Of a stretch of 64,000 nt of DNA, positions 17,580 through 26,000 are shown piece after piece (the first letter of the stretch is position 1; each line of letters starts with the position of its first letter). The stretch is from Ruegeria sp. HKCCA6707 (GTDB taxonomy: Bacteria > Pseudomonadota > Alphaproteobacteria > Rhodobacterales > Rhodobacteraceae), in the NCBI RefSeq assembly GCF_013033515.1, contig NZ_WQEG01000006.1, forward strand, positions 186,001-250,000. The letters are read 5' to 3'. The notes beneath the pieces are model-generated. The model was not told where the DNA came from, did no database searches, and was given only the letters and a program-made list of their open reading frames with translations. The position numbers were made by a program, and so were the translations under genes.

Positions 17580-17897
17580 GTTACGTCCCTCCTAAAGGAT
17601 CAAAAAGTAATAACCTAGGCGTCTTTCAGAGCTTTCTCTCTCAGTCCGCTCCCGATCGTCTCGGTATGACCCAATGTTTGCCTGTTGCGCGTGGCAGGAA
17701 TTGGGCCAAACGCAATTTTTTTGGAAAAAGACGCGATTTTTTTCCTTTGAGATGATTAAGTGGCTGAAAAATATAGGGAAATATTTTCATATTTTCTTAA
17801 AGACTCCTGAGAAGCGATGCAAAATAGCGGCAAATGAGGCGAAACTGCCCCATTCTGGGATGTTTTGCTGGCGTCGAGTGGTGTTTCAGGGTTCTAA
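17580..17897. promoter_or_regulatory. 318-bp divergent region between flp and the lytic transglycosylase
   Basis: This gap should hold promoters for both the Tad locus (minus) and the transglycosylase gene (plus). It is clearly AT-rich from about 17710 to 17815, with runs of T and A (two separate t-runs near 17716 and 17737), unlike the surrounding GC-rich sequence. No gene, tRNA or clear -35/-10 pair was recognised. A short frame at 17674-17901 looks like chance. Confidence 0.45.
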
Positions 17898-18794
17898 ATG
17901 AGCAAAAAGAACATTCGAGGCAGGCAAATGTTATTTCGCAAAGCGCTGATTTGCGCTTCAGCAGCGTTGTTGCCCATTTCAGGGGCAATTTCGGTATCGG
18001 CGACCGAACAAGAACCACGTGGCGTCTATAAGCGCATCAAGGCACCGGCACCGGGGACAAGCCCTCGTGTAACGATACAGATAACGCCAGAAGAACACGC
18101 GGCGAAACCGTCTGCGCCAAGTACCGGCGCTGAACTCATCGTGCCCGAAATCATCGCGCGGGCAAAAGCGCCGCCACCTGACTTCGTTTTGCCGGGCAAA
18201 GCCAGCAAGCCGGTCGGGTCTTATAAAGCGTTCTGGAATCGTGTGTCGCCAGAGATCGACCGCGCCAGTGCCGAGCGTTTGAGCTCAGCGATTCAGGCGC
18301 TTTCTCATGTCAACGTCTCGTCACCAAGGCTGCAAAGCTTGCAAGACATCGCGCAGCAGCGCGGCGTTGATATTCTGCGTTCGACAGTGGGAACAAACGT
18401 GTCTCCGGCTTTGGTGCTTGCGGTTATTTCGGTCGAATCTGCGGGGCGGGCAGACGCTGTCAGCTCCGCCGGGGCGCAGGGATTGATGCAATTGATGCCC
18501 GCAACCGCCTCACGATTTGGGGTCAGTGACAGCCTGAAGCCCGATCAGAACATTGCGGGCGGTGTGAAATACCTGAACTGGTTGATGGAAGAATTCGGCA
18601 ACGACCCGATTCTTGTTCTGGCGGGTTACAATGCGGGCGAAGGGGCGGTGCGCAAACACAGCGGGGTTCCACCCTATGCTGAAACCCGAGATTATGTGCC
18701 CAAGGTTCTTGCGGCCTTTCAGGTGGCTCGGGCTCTTTGCACCACGCCGCCTCAATACATCTCGGATGGTTGCGTCTTTCAGGGACTGAATTGA
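17898..18794 (+). CDS. Lytic transglycosylase, SLT domain (pilus-locus associated)
   Basis: A 298-aa secreted protein. It has a signal peptide; ATGs at 17898 and 17928 are both possible, the second giving a more usual signal start (MLFRKALICASAALL). The C-terminal SLT domain (about 170-275) has the catalytic Glu in VISVESAGRADAVSS, then GAQGLMQLMPATA and NAGEGAVRKH. It cleaves peptidoglycan glycan strands, releasing 1,6-anhydro ends. It diverges from the pilin genes, so opening the wall for the Tad machine is a reasonable inference. A general housekeeping role is equally possible. Confidence 0.9.
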   Translation: MSKKNIRGRQMLFRKALICASAALLPISGAISVSATEQEPRGVYKRIKAPAPGTSPRVTIQITPEEHAAKPSAPSTGAELIVPEIIARAKAPPPDFVLPGKASKPVGSYKAFWNRVSPEIDRASAERLSSAIQALSHVNVSSPRLQSLQDIAQQRGVDILRSTVGTNVSPALVLAVISVESAGRADAVSSAGAQGLMQLMPATASRFGVSDSLKPDQNIAGGVKYLNWLMEEFGNDPILVLAGYNAGEGAVRKHSGVPPYAETRDYVPKVLAAFQVARALCTTPPQYISDGCVFQGLN

Positions 18795-18797
18795 AAA

Positions 18798-18823
18798 AAG
18801 GCCCGCACAAAATGGCGGGCCTT
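18798..18823. terminator. Bidirectional terminator between slt and scoB
   Basis: The arms 18798-18806 and 18815-18823 form a perfect 9-bp stem (aaggcccgc/gcgggcctt) with an 8-nt loop. On the minus strand it is followed by a T-run (from the a-run at 18794-18799), so it is a strong terminator for scoB; it starts 3 bp after the transglycosylase stop on the plus strand. Confidence 0.85.
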
Positions 18824-18847
18824 CTCTATTGGTGGAGGCAAAGCGGA

Positions 18848-19474
18848 TCAGTTAACCAGATTTGCTTCGGTTGCCTCGCGAATTTGATCCTCGGTCACCC
18901 CTTCGGCGAGTTCGACGATCTTCAAACCACCTTCGACGACATCCAGTACACCCAGATTGGTGATGATACGGTTCACAACTTTCTTGCCGGTCAATGGCAG
19001 AGTGCATTTCTTCAGCAGTTTGGATTTGCCGTGCTTGTTGGTGTGATCCATCACCACAATCACGCGACCAACACCGGCAACCAGGTCCATCGCCCCACCC
19101 ATGCCTTTGACAAGAACGCCGGGAATCATCCAGTTCGCCAAATCGCCTTCTTCATCAACTTCCATGGCGCCCAAAACGGCGGCAGCGATTTTGCCCCCCC
19201 GGATCATGCCAAACGAAGTTGCGCTGTCGAAATACGAGGTGCGTGACAATTCGGTGATCGTCTGCTTGCCCGCATTGATCAGGTCTGGATCTTCCTCACC
19301 TTCAAATGGGAAGGGACCCATGCCCAGCATGCCGTTCTCAGATTGCAGCGTAATGTCCTTGTCGCCCACATAGTTGGCGACGAGCGTCGGAATCCCGATG
19401 CCCAGGTTCACATACATGCCGTCTTCAAGCTCTTGCGCCGCGCGGGCGGCCATCTGATTACGATCCCAGGGCAT
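18848..19474 (-). CDS. scoB: Succinyl-CoA:3-ketoacid CoA-transferase subunit B
   Basis: A 208-aa class I CoA-transferase beta subunit. The catalytic Glu is E46 in SENGMLG. Further signatures are GIGIPTLVANYV near residues 25-36, GGKIAAAVLGAMEVDEEGDLANW and a conserved GPFP(F/Y). With ScoA it moves CoA from succinyl-CoA to acetoacetate or a related 3-oxoacid, linking ketone bodies and polyhydroxybutyrate breakdown to central metabolism. Its start codon directly follows the scoA stop on the same strand, so the subunits are translated together. Confidence 0.95.
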   Translation of the reverse strand: MPWDRNQMAARAAQELEDGMYVNLGIGIPTLVANYVGDKDITLQSENGMLGMGPFPFEGEEDPDLINAGKQTITELSRTSYFDSATSFGMIRGGKIAAAVLGAMEVDEEGDLANWMIPGVLVKGMGGAMDLVAGVGRVIVVMDHTNKHGKSKLLKKCTLPLTGKKVVNRIITNLGVLDVVEGGLKIVELAEGVTEDQIREATEANLVN

Positions 19475-20178
19475 TATGCATCCTCTTTCTTACGAGTGGT
19501 GCGCTGTTCGATGCGCTTTTCGTGGCTGCCTTGAATGATGCGGTGCACATAGATGCCAGGCAGGTGGATCGCGTCGGGATCCAGCGATCCGCGCGGAACA
19601 ATCTCTTCGACTTCAGCGACACAAATCCTGCCACAGGTCGCTGCGGGCACGTTGAAGTTGCGCGCGGTCTTGCGGAAGATCAGGTTGCCGGTGTCGTCGG
19701 CTTTCCAGGCTTTTACAATGGCGAGATCGGCAAAGATGCCTTCTTCCATAATGTAAGTCTCGCCGTTGAACTCTTTCTGCTCTTTGCCTTCGGCAATAAC
19801 GGTGCCCACACCCGTCTTGGTGTAAAAGCCGGGGATCCCAGCACCACCAGCGCGCATCCGCTCGGCCAAAGTGCCTTGTGGGTTGAACTCCAGCTCAAGC
19901 TCTCCACTAAGGTACTGACGCATGAATTCCGCGTTTTCGCCCACGTAAGAACTGATCATCTTCTTGACCTGCTTGGTCTGCAGCAAGATGCCGATGCCGA
20001 AATCATCCACACCTGCGTTGTTTGAGGCAAAGGTCAAATTCTTCGCACCCGATTGCTTGATTGCTTCCAGCAGCAATTCCGGGATACCGCACAGGCCAAA
20101 CCCGCCCGCAGCGATCAGCATACCATCCGAGATCACGCCATCGAGCGCCTCAGTGGCAGTGTCGTAGATTTTCTTCAT
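19474..20178 (-). CDS. scoA: Succinyl-CoA:3-ketoacid CoA-transferase subunit A
   Basis: A 234-aa class I CoA-transferase alpha subunit. The CoA-binding motif [10 protein letters not shown] lies at about residues 25-34, followed by [16 protein letters not shown] and a conserved [10 protein letters not shown]. The N-terminus fits family members. Ribosome site GGGGGAG lies 6 bases upstream of the ATG and is part of a long inverted repeat (20187-20234), which may hide it in the mRNA. Homologues in aromatic degradation (PcaI/PcaJ) differ only in substrate; with no pca genes nearby, ketone-body/PHB use is the better guess. Confidence 0.94.
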   Translation of the reverse strand: MKKIYDTATEALDGVISDGMLIAAGGFGLCGIPELLLEAIKQSGAKNLTFASNNAGVDDFGIGILLQTKQVKKMISSYVGENAEFMRQYLSGELELEFNPQGTLAERMRAGGAGIPGFYTKTGVGTVIAEGKEQKEFNGETYIMEEGIFADLAIVKAWKADDTGNLIFRKTARNFNVPAATCGRICVAEVEEIVPRGSLDPDAIHLPGIYVHRIIQGSHEKRIEQRTTRKKEDA

Positions 20179-20186
20179 GTAAAACT

Positions 20187-20235
20187 CCCCCAGTGACGTG
20201 GTGTTGCGCCGAGTTGTGCCGCCACGTCACGGGGA
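20187..20235 (-). promoter_or_regulatory. Long hairpin that covers the scoA ribosome binding site
   Basis: On the minus strand CTTCCCC-GTGACGTGG is followed after a 20-nt loop by CCACGTCAC-TG-GGGGA, the last part being the scoA ribosome site. The inner stem is 9 bp perfect (20193-20201 with 20222-20230), the outer stem adds 5 bp across a 2-nt bulge. It could control scoA translation or act as a topA terminator; no strong T-run follows. Confidence 0.55.
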
Positions 20236-20270
20236 AGTCAACGAAACCGGGGGTAGGGTGGTATTTCTAC

Positions 20271-22889
20271 CTATTCCGCAGCTTTCTTAGTTGTCTTCTT
20301 CGCAGCGGCCTTCTTTTTTGGCGCTGCCTTTTTCTTGGTACCTTTCTTGGCCGCGCGTTCATTGACCAGTTCTATGGCCATTTCCTGCGTCATGTCCTCG
20401 GGCTTGATGTCCTTGGGGATCGTGGCGTTGACCTTCTCCCATTTGACGTAGGGCCCATAACGCCCGTCCAGTACCTGCATGGCACCGCCATCGGGATGCT
20501 CACCCAGTTCTTTCAACGGTTTCGCAGCGGCCCGGCGACCGCGACCCGGATTGGCGCGTTTCTCGGCCAGAAGTTCGACGGCGCGGTTCATCCCAATCTC
20601 GAACACGTCGTTCGGATCTTTGAGGTTGGCATAGACCGGTTTCGCCTCGTCGGGCAGTTGGTGCATCAGATAGGGGCCGAACCGTCCGAAATTCGAACTG
20701 ATCATGCCGCCTTCGGGGTGTTCACCAATCTGGCGGGGTAGGGACAGAAGCGTCAGCGCCTTTTCCAGATCCATGTCATCCTTGCTCCACCCGCGGGGCA
20801 GCGAGGCGCGCGGAGGTTTCTTGTTCTCGGGCGTCGGTTCGCCGCGCTGGACATATGGGCCGAACCGTCCGGATTTCAGCCAGATCTCGTCCCCCGCATC
20901 TTCGCCCAGCAGCCGCTCATCGCCTTCGGCCCCTTCGCCAGCAATTGGGCGCGTGTAGGTGCATTCAGGGTAATTGCCACAGCCGACAAACCCGCCGGTG
21001 CGCGAGGTTTTCAGATGCAGCTGACCCACACCGCATTTGGGGCAGACGCGCGGATCGGACCCATCCTCGCGGGGCGGATACAACTGTGGGGCCAGCGCTT
21101 CGTCCAGTTTGTCCAGAACTTCTGAGATTCGCAGTTCCGAGGTTTCACCAATCGCAGCCGAGAAATCGCGCCAGAATTTACCCAGAAGGTCTTTATAGTC
21201 TCGATCACCGGCGCTGACATCATCCAGCTCTTCTTCCAGGTTGGCGGTGAATTCATAGCCTACATATTGGCGGAAGAAGTTCAGCAAAAAGATCGTGACG
21301 ATCCGGCCCTTTTCCTCGGGGATCAGCCGGTTCTTGTCTTTGCGCACATATTCGCGGTCCTGAATCGTTGTCACGATCGAGGCATAGGTCGACGGTCGCC
21401 CGATGCCCAACTCCTCCATCCGTTTGACCAGAGTGGCCTCGGTATAGCGCGGCGGGGGTTGGGTATGGTGTTGCAGGGCCAGAACGGCCTCGTTGTCGGA
21501 CAGGATCGCGGCCTTGTCTTCTGCCTTGGTGAATTGGTCTTTCAGTGAGGTCTTGGCGAACTTCGCCGGGTCGCCTTGCATGATCTGCGGCAGGCGCTTG
21601 TCATCATCATCGACCACATCGTCGCGGCCTTCTTCATAGACGCGCATGAACCCGTCAAACAGAACAACCTGACCCGTCGCGCGCAGACCCACCTGACCGT
21701 CTTCGCTGCCAATCTCGACCGTGGTGCGTTCCAGCCGGGCGGCGGCCATCTGACAGGCGATGGTGCGTTTCCAGATCAGGTCATAAAGCTTGCGCTGATC
21801 CTCATCCGTCACTTTCAGGGCCTTGGCATCGCGAGTCATATCGGTTGGGCGGATACATTCATGCGCTTCCTGCGCGTTCTTGGCCTTGTTCTTGTACATA
21901 CGCGGGCTGTCGGGCACATACTCGCTGCCATAGCGGTCGGCGATTGCATCTCGCGCGGCGGCCACGGCCTCGGGCGCCATGTCGATCCCATCAGTCCGCA
22001 TATAGGTGATATATCCTGCCTCATAAAGCCGTTGTGCAACCTGCATCGCGTGGCGTGCGCCCATGCCGAACTTGCGGCTGGCTTCCTGTTGCAGGGTCGA
22101 GGTCATGAAGGGCGCGCTAGGATTACGCGCGGCAGGTTTGGCTTCGACCGAGGTCACGCTGAGCGCGCGGCTGGTGATGGCCTGAACCGCCAATTCCGCC
22201 TGGGTCGCGTTGGCCAGATCATGTTTGTCCAGCTTTTTCCCGGCCAGAGTGACCAAACGCGCCTCATAAGTCTGGCCGCGCGGGGTTTCGAACAGCGCCT
22301 TGACTGACCAGTATTCAACCGGTTTGAACGCCTCGATTTCCATCTCGCGTTCGACGATCAGACGCAGACAGACCGATTGCACACGACCGGCGGATTTCGC
22401 ACCGGGCAATTTGCGCCACAGAACCGGGGACAGGTTGAACCCCACCAGATAATCTAATGCGCGCCGGGCCAGATAGGCCTCGACCAGAGGCATATCCACC
22501 TCGCGCGGGTTGCGCATCGCCTCGGTCACGGCTTCCTTGGTGATCGCGTTAAAGGTCACGCGGCTGACCGGTGTGTCTTTCTTTATCGAGCGGCGCTTGG
22601 TCAGCGCTTCTTGCAGGTGCCAGCTGATCGCCTCACCCTCACGATCAGGGTCGGTGGCGAGGATCAGGGCGTTGTCTTCTTTCAGCGCATCCGCGATGGC
22701 TTTGACATGTTTGCGACTGTCATTGCCAACCTCCCACTTCATCGAAAATTCGTGGTCGGGATCGACCGATCCGTCCTTTGGGGGCAGGTCCCGCACATGG
22801 CCATACGAGGCCAGAACCGTGTAGTCAGGGCCGAGATATTTATTGATTGTTTTTGCTTTGGCCGGAGATTCTACAACAACTACGGGCAT
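20271..22889 (-). CDS. topA: DNA topoisomerase I
   Basis: An 872-aa type IA topoisomerase that relaxes negative supercoils. The Toprim domain starts VVVESPAKAKTINKYLG and has DPDREGEAISWH; the active-site tyrosine is Y296 in YITYMRTDG. After the core comes one four-cysteine zinc motif (CPKCG and CGNYPEC, about 600-630), then three topoisomerase C-terminal repeats with the pattern GRFGPYV (GRFGPYVQRGE, GRFGPYLMHQ, GRYGPYVKWE). The last 30 residues are a Lys/Ala-rich tail. Gene order dprA-topA on one strand is common in alphaproteobacteria. Confidence 0.97.
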   Translation of the reverse strand: MPVVVVESPAKAKTINKYLGPDYTVLASYGHVRDLPPKDGSVDPDHEFSMKWEVGNDSRKHVKAIADALKEDNALILATDPDREGEAISWHLQEALTKRRSIKKDTPVSRVTFNAITKEAVTEAMRNPREVDMPLVEAYLARRALDYLVGFNLSPVLWRKLPGAKSAGRVQSVCLRLIVEREMEIEAFKPVEYWSVKALFETPRGQTYEARLVTLAGKKLDKHDLANATQAELAVQAITSRALSVTSVEAKPAARNPSAPFMTSTLQQEASRKFGMGARHAMQVAQRLYEAGYITYMRTDGIDMAPEAVAAARDAIADRYGSEYVPDSPRMYKNKAKNAQEAHECIRPTDMTRDAKALKVTDEDQRKLYDLIWKRTIACQMAAARLERTTVEIGSEDGQVGLRATGQVVLFDGFMRVYEEGRDDVVDDDDKRLPQIMQGDPAKFAKTSLKDQFTKAEDKAAILSDNEAVLALQHHTQPPPRYTEATLVKRMEELGIGRPSTYASIVTTIQDREYVRKDKNRLIPEEKGRIVTIFLLNFFRQYVGYEFTANLEEELDDVSAGDRDYKDLLGKFWRDFSAAIGETSELRISEVLDKLDEALAPQLYPPREDGSDPRVCPKCGVGQLHLKTSRTGGFVGCGNYPECTYTRPIAGEGAEGDERLLGEDAGDEIWLKSGRFGPYVQRGEPTPENKKPPRASLPRGWSKDDMDLEKALTLLSLPRQIGEHPEGGMISSNFGRFGPYLMHQLPDEAKPVYANLKDPNDVFEIGMNRAVELLAEKRANPGRGRRAAAKPLKELGEHPDGGAMQVLDGRYGPYVKWEKVNATIPKDIKPEDMTQEMAIELVNERAAKKGTKKKAAPKKKAAAKKTTKKAAE

Positions 22890-22937
22890 TTAAGGGGAAT
22901 CCTCGCTCGACGAAATGGGCGCCTTCTATGGTGGTGC

Positions 22938-22967
22938 AAAATGTGTGGGGCAAGACAGAATTGTCAA
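22938..22967 (-). promoter_or_regulatory. Possible promoter of topA
   Basis: On the minus strand a perfect -35 TTGACA (22962-22967) is followed after 18 bp by CATTTT, a poor -10. It lies about 50-80 bp upstream of the topA ATG. Only the -35 box is convincing. Confidence 0.3.
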
Positions 22968-23069
22968 TGCGTTCCTTTTACTGTGTGAAAAGCGGCGTGA
23001 TTTCAGCGCACTATTGATGCTATCATCGCCGTGTCGGGGCGCCAGGCCGGGAATATCACACCGGGTTGA

Positions 23070-24194
23070 TCAACCGGCCAAAGACAGGAGGCCTCCGGGC
23101 TGACGTTGGATTCGGCCCTCTAGTTCAAGATCGACCAATGCCGGACCCAGTTCCCCGGCCGTCGCTGCGATATCACGGAGCAATTGGTCTTCGGCGATGG
23201 GGGAGGGGCCAAGACGATCAAGTATCTGCGTGTGTATGGCGTGCGCGGGTTTGGGGGCCGGCGTCGGTATCGCAGGCTGAGGCTCAGCAAAGAGTTCAGC
23301 CTGCGCTGGCAGGGCTTCAATAACATCATCCGCCGAGCGCACGAGGGTTGCGCCATCGCGAATCAGCATGTTGCATCCTGCCGCCCGCGCATCAAAGGGA
23401 TGGCCGGGAACCGCCAGCACCTCGCGCCCCTGATCCAAAGCATCCCGTGCGGTGATCAGGCTGCCGGATTTGGCGGCGGCCTCAACCACCACCACCGCGC
23501 GCGCCAGCCCCGAGATGATCCGGTTGCGGCGCGGGAAATGCCGGGCCTGCGGCGTCACGCCCATGGGCTGTTCTGACAGGCGTAGTCCATGTTGCGCGAT
23601 CTTGTGGGCCAGATCGGTGTTTTCAGCGGGATAGATCACATCAACGCCGCCTGCCATGACGGCAATTGTACCGGTCTCAAGCGCCGCCATATGCGCCGCG
23701 GTATCAATACCGCGCGCCAGACCTGACACGATCACGTGACCTTTGCCACCAAGATCTGTCGCCAATCCCCTGGCCATGCGCGCACCCAGAGACGAACAGT
23801 TCCGCGCACCGACCATGGCGACCGCAGTATTTCGCAACAGGGATGTATCGCCGAGCGCCCAAAGCATCGGAGGCGCGTCGCTGAGATCATTCAAAGCATC
23901 TGGGAAATCGGAAGCGCCAAGGCACAAAAGTCGCGCTTTGGCGGCTTTTGCGGCCTTGAGTTCCGCCTCAATCACGCCGGGAGGGCAAATTTCATACCCT
24001 TCGATTCCGGCTGCGCGTGCCATTTCGGGCAGCGCGGCCAGCGCGTTCTGCGCCGAGCCATGCTTGCGCAGTAGCCTGCGAAATGTCGCCGGACCAACCT
24101 TGCGCGAGCGCAACAGACGGAGCCACGAAAACCGATCCTCTTCCGTGGTGGGTGGGAGTGGGGGGTGATTGGAAGAAAGCTGCTCCTCGGTCAT
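23070..24194 (-). CDS. dprA: DNA-processing protein DprA
   Basis: A 374-aa DprA/Smf protein that loads RecA on incoming single-stranded DNA during transformation. The start at 24194 (MTEEQLSSNH) is preceded by GGCGGAG; the frame runs open to 24368 but that extra part looks non-coding and AT-rich. A SAM-like N-terminal region (WLRLLRSRKVGPATFRRLL) precedes the Rossmann-like core with VAMVGARNCSSLGARMA, VSGLARGIDTAAH, HFPRRNRIISGLA and GSLITARDALDQGREVLAVPG. A C-terminal winged-helix region (about 320-374) is present. A 180-bp gap separates it from topA. Confidence 0.95.
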   Translation of the reverse strand: MTEEQLSSNHPPLPPTTEEDRFSWLRLLRSRKVGPATFRRLLRKHGSAQNALAALPEMARAAGIEGYEICPPGVIEAELKAAKAAKARLLCLGASDFPDALNDLSDAPPMLWALGDTSLLRNTAVAMVGARNCSSLGARMARGLATDLGGKGHVIVSGLARGIDTAAHMAALETGTIAVMAGGVDVIYPAENTDLAHKIAQHGLRLSEQPMGVTPQARHFPRRNRIISGLARAVVVVEAAAKSGSLITARDALDQGREVLAVPGHPFDARAAGCNMLIRDGATLVRSADDVIEALPAQAELFAEPQPAIPTPAPKPAHAIHTQILDRLGPSPIAEDQLLRDIAATAGELGPALVDLELEGRIQRQPGGLLSLAG

Positions 24195-24402
24195 CCGTTG
24201 CTCCGCCTGATTGCAGAACCGGTTTACGGGATTCGGGGTTAACAGCTTGTGAATCTTGGAAAGTTTTAGACGAAATTTCGAATGTGAGAGGAGGGAATTT
24301 GGCGCAATGCATTGAAAAGAAAGAAGTTTCTTCCAAAGAATCTTTTCGGGCCGCAGGCAAAGGCACATAGCGGCACAAGGGTAACCCTGTGCCGCTGCGC
24401 GG
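24195..24402 (-). promoter_or_regulatory. 208-bp spacer upstream of dprA
   Basis: The half near dprA (about 24230-24360) is AT-richer and may hold the dprA promoter. The other end has the tldD terminator-like hairpin. No gene is supported here. Confidence 0.35.
24369..24396 (-). terminator. Hairpin after tldD
   Basis: The arms agcggcaca-ggg and ccc-tgtgccgct pair over 12 bp with one bulged A and a 3-nt loop. It begins 6 bp after the tldD stop on the minus strand. The T-tail is weak. Confidence 0.6.
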
Positions 24403-25824
24403 TTAGGTCGCCGATCCGCCCACCGTCAGCCCGTCCATCAAAACGGTTGGCTGCCCCACACCCACAGGCACCCATTGGCCGTCTTTGCCGCAGGTTCCCA
24501 TACCGGGGTCCAAAGCCATGTCGTTGCCCAGGCCCCGGATGCGTTTGAGGGCCGAGGGGCCGTCTCCGATCAGCGTTGCGCCTTTGACCGGTGCGCCGAT
24601 CTTGCCATTTTCGACGCGATACGCCTCGGTGCAGGAAAACACGAACTTGCCATTGGTGATATCGACCTGACCGCCGCCAAAGCCCACGGCCCATATGCCG
24701 TCCTTGATATCGGCCACCAGCGACGCGGGGTTTGCGTCTCCACCCAGCATGATCGTGTTGGTCATACGTGGCATGGGCTTATGAGCATAGCTTTGGCGGC
24801 GTCCGTTTCCGGTGGGCGCAACACCCATCAATCGTGCGTTCTGGCGATCTTGCATATATCCGGTCAGGATGCCGTCTTCGATAAGTACAGTGCGCGCGCT
24901 GGGCGTGCCTTCATCATCCACGGTGATCGAGCCGCGACGGTCCGCGATGGTTCCGTCATCTACAACAGTTACACCTTTCGAGGCGATCTGCTGCCCCATC
25001 AGCCCTGCAAAGGCCGAGCTGCCCTTGCGGTTGAAGTCGCCTTCCAGCCCATGACCAATGGCCTCATGCAGCAATATTCCAGGCCAGCCGGGGCCCAACG
25101 CGACCTCCATCACACCAGCAGGGGCGGGGACAGCGTCGAGGTTGACCAGTGCAATACGCAGCGCTTCGCGGGCCTTGTCCTGCCAATCGGCCGGATCAAT
25201 CAGCCCGTCCAGACCAACACGCCCACCGCCACCCGCCGATCCGCTTTCGCGACGACCGTCCTGTTCGACAATGACCGAGACGTTCAGCCGGGTCATCGGA
25301 CGCGTGTCTTGCACCAACACGCCATCGGGGCGCAGGATCTGGACCTCTTGCACCGAAGCCATGATCGTTGCGCTGACCTGCACGACACGTGAGTCGAGGT
25401 CACGCGCAAAGGCGTCAATAGCGCGCAAGGTTTCGATCTTGACCGGGAAGTCAGCGGACTCGATCGGATCCTGATCGGTGTAAAGCCGCGTGTTGGTCGG
25501 GCGCGGCGCTTCGGCCAGGCTGCCGCCGCCATCGCCAACCGCCAGTCGTGCGGTTTCAGCCGCCCGCTTCAGTGCCGCCATCGAAACGTCGGTGGAATGC
25601 GCATACCCGGCAACTTCACCCTGGACCGCACGCAGACCGAATCCCTCGGACGCGTCATAAGACGCGTTGCGCAACCGCCCATCATCAAAGACCAGAGATT
25701 CGGATTTCCGCCGTTCGACAAACAGGTCTCCGTCTTCTGCGCCGTCCGTTGCTGCCTGCAAAACAGACAGGGCTTCGTCCAGTGGCAGGGCGCTTTCAAA
25801 TGGGCGAAACGGGTCGTTGGACAT
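24403..25824 (-). CDS. tldD: Metalloprotease TldD
   Basis: A 473-aa member of the TldD/PmbA family. The metal site HEAIGHGLEGD is present (about residue 255), and the C-terminus has the family pattern ending GQPTVLMDGLTVGGSA. The start at 25824 (MSNDPFRPFE) has GGAAAGG upstream. TldD works with TldE/PmbA as a heterodimeric peptidase on unfolded peptides, for example in microcin and CcdA processing; the partner is not in this window. A perfect FNR-type box lies 20 bp upstream of the start, shared with the divergent ctaC gene. Confidence 0.96.
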   Translation of the reverse strand: MSNDPFRPFESALPLDEALSVLQAATDGAEDGDLFVERRKSESLVFDDGRLRNASYDASEGFGLRAVQGEVAGYAHSTDVSMAALKRAAETARLAVGDGGGSLAEAPRPTNTRLYTDQDPIESADFPVKIETLRAIDAFARDLDSRVVQVSATIMASVQEVQILRPDGVLVQDTRPMTRLNVSVIVEQDGRRESGSAGGGGRVGLDGLIDPADWQDKAREALRIALVNLDAVPAPAGVMEVALGPGWPGILLHEAIGHGLEGDFNRKGSSAFAGLMGQQIASKGVTVVDDGTIADRRGSITVDDEGTPSARTVLIEDGILTGYMQDRQNARLMGVAPTGNGRRQSYAHKPMPRMTNTIMLGGDANPASLVADIKDGIWAVGFGGGQVDITNGKFVFSCTEAYRVENGKIGAPVKGATLIGDGPSALKRIRGLGNDMALDPGMGTCGKDGQWVPVGVGQPTVLMDGLTVGGSAT

Positions 25825-25843
25825 GGGGCGGGACCTTTCCGGT

Positions 25844-25857
25844 TTGATCCAGATCAA
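25844..25857. promoter_or_regulatory. FNR/FnrL-type binding site between tldD and ctaC
   Basis: TTGATCCAGATCAA is a perfect TTGAT-N4-ATCAA palindrome, the consensus for FNR/FnrL (CRP superfamily). It lies 20 bp before the tldD ATG and 143 bp before the ctaC ATG, so it could control either side, most simply oxygen-dependent control of the oxidase operon. Confidence 0.7.
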
Positions 25858-26000
25858 AAATAGCGTCTGTTTGACGCAAGCATTTTGCTTTATCTACCCG
25901 CAGGAATATGGTTTTTAACGCGGCCAAAGACAACGGGTGAGGTGTGACCGATTCACATCTTTTCGCCAGAGACGCAAAGATCAAACGATCAGGACAGAAC

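Noticed and set aside
17690..17715. Sigma-54-like TGGCA motif before the Tad pilin
   Set aside because: TGGCAG is present but the TTGC half at the required spacing is missing, and the direction is wrong for flp.
24230..24260. CtrA-like TTAAC site upstream of dprA
   Set aside because: The second half-site does not fit TTAA at the right spacing; single TTAAC matches occur by chance.
24475..25392. 305-codon open frame on the plus strand
   Set aside because: Antisense to tldD, which has clear metal-site motifs; the opposite frame has no family features.
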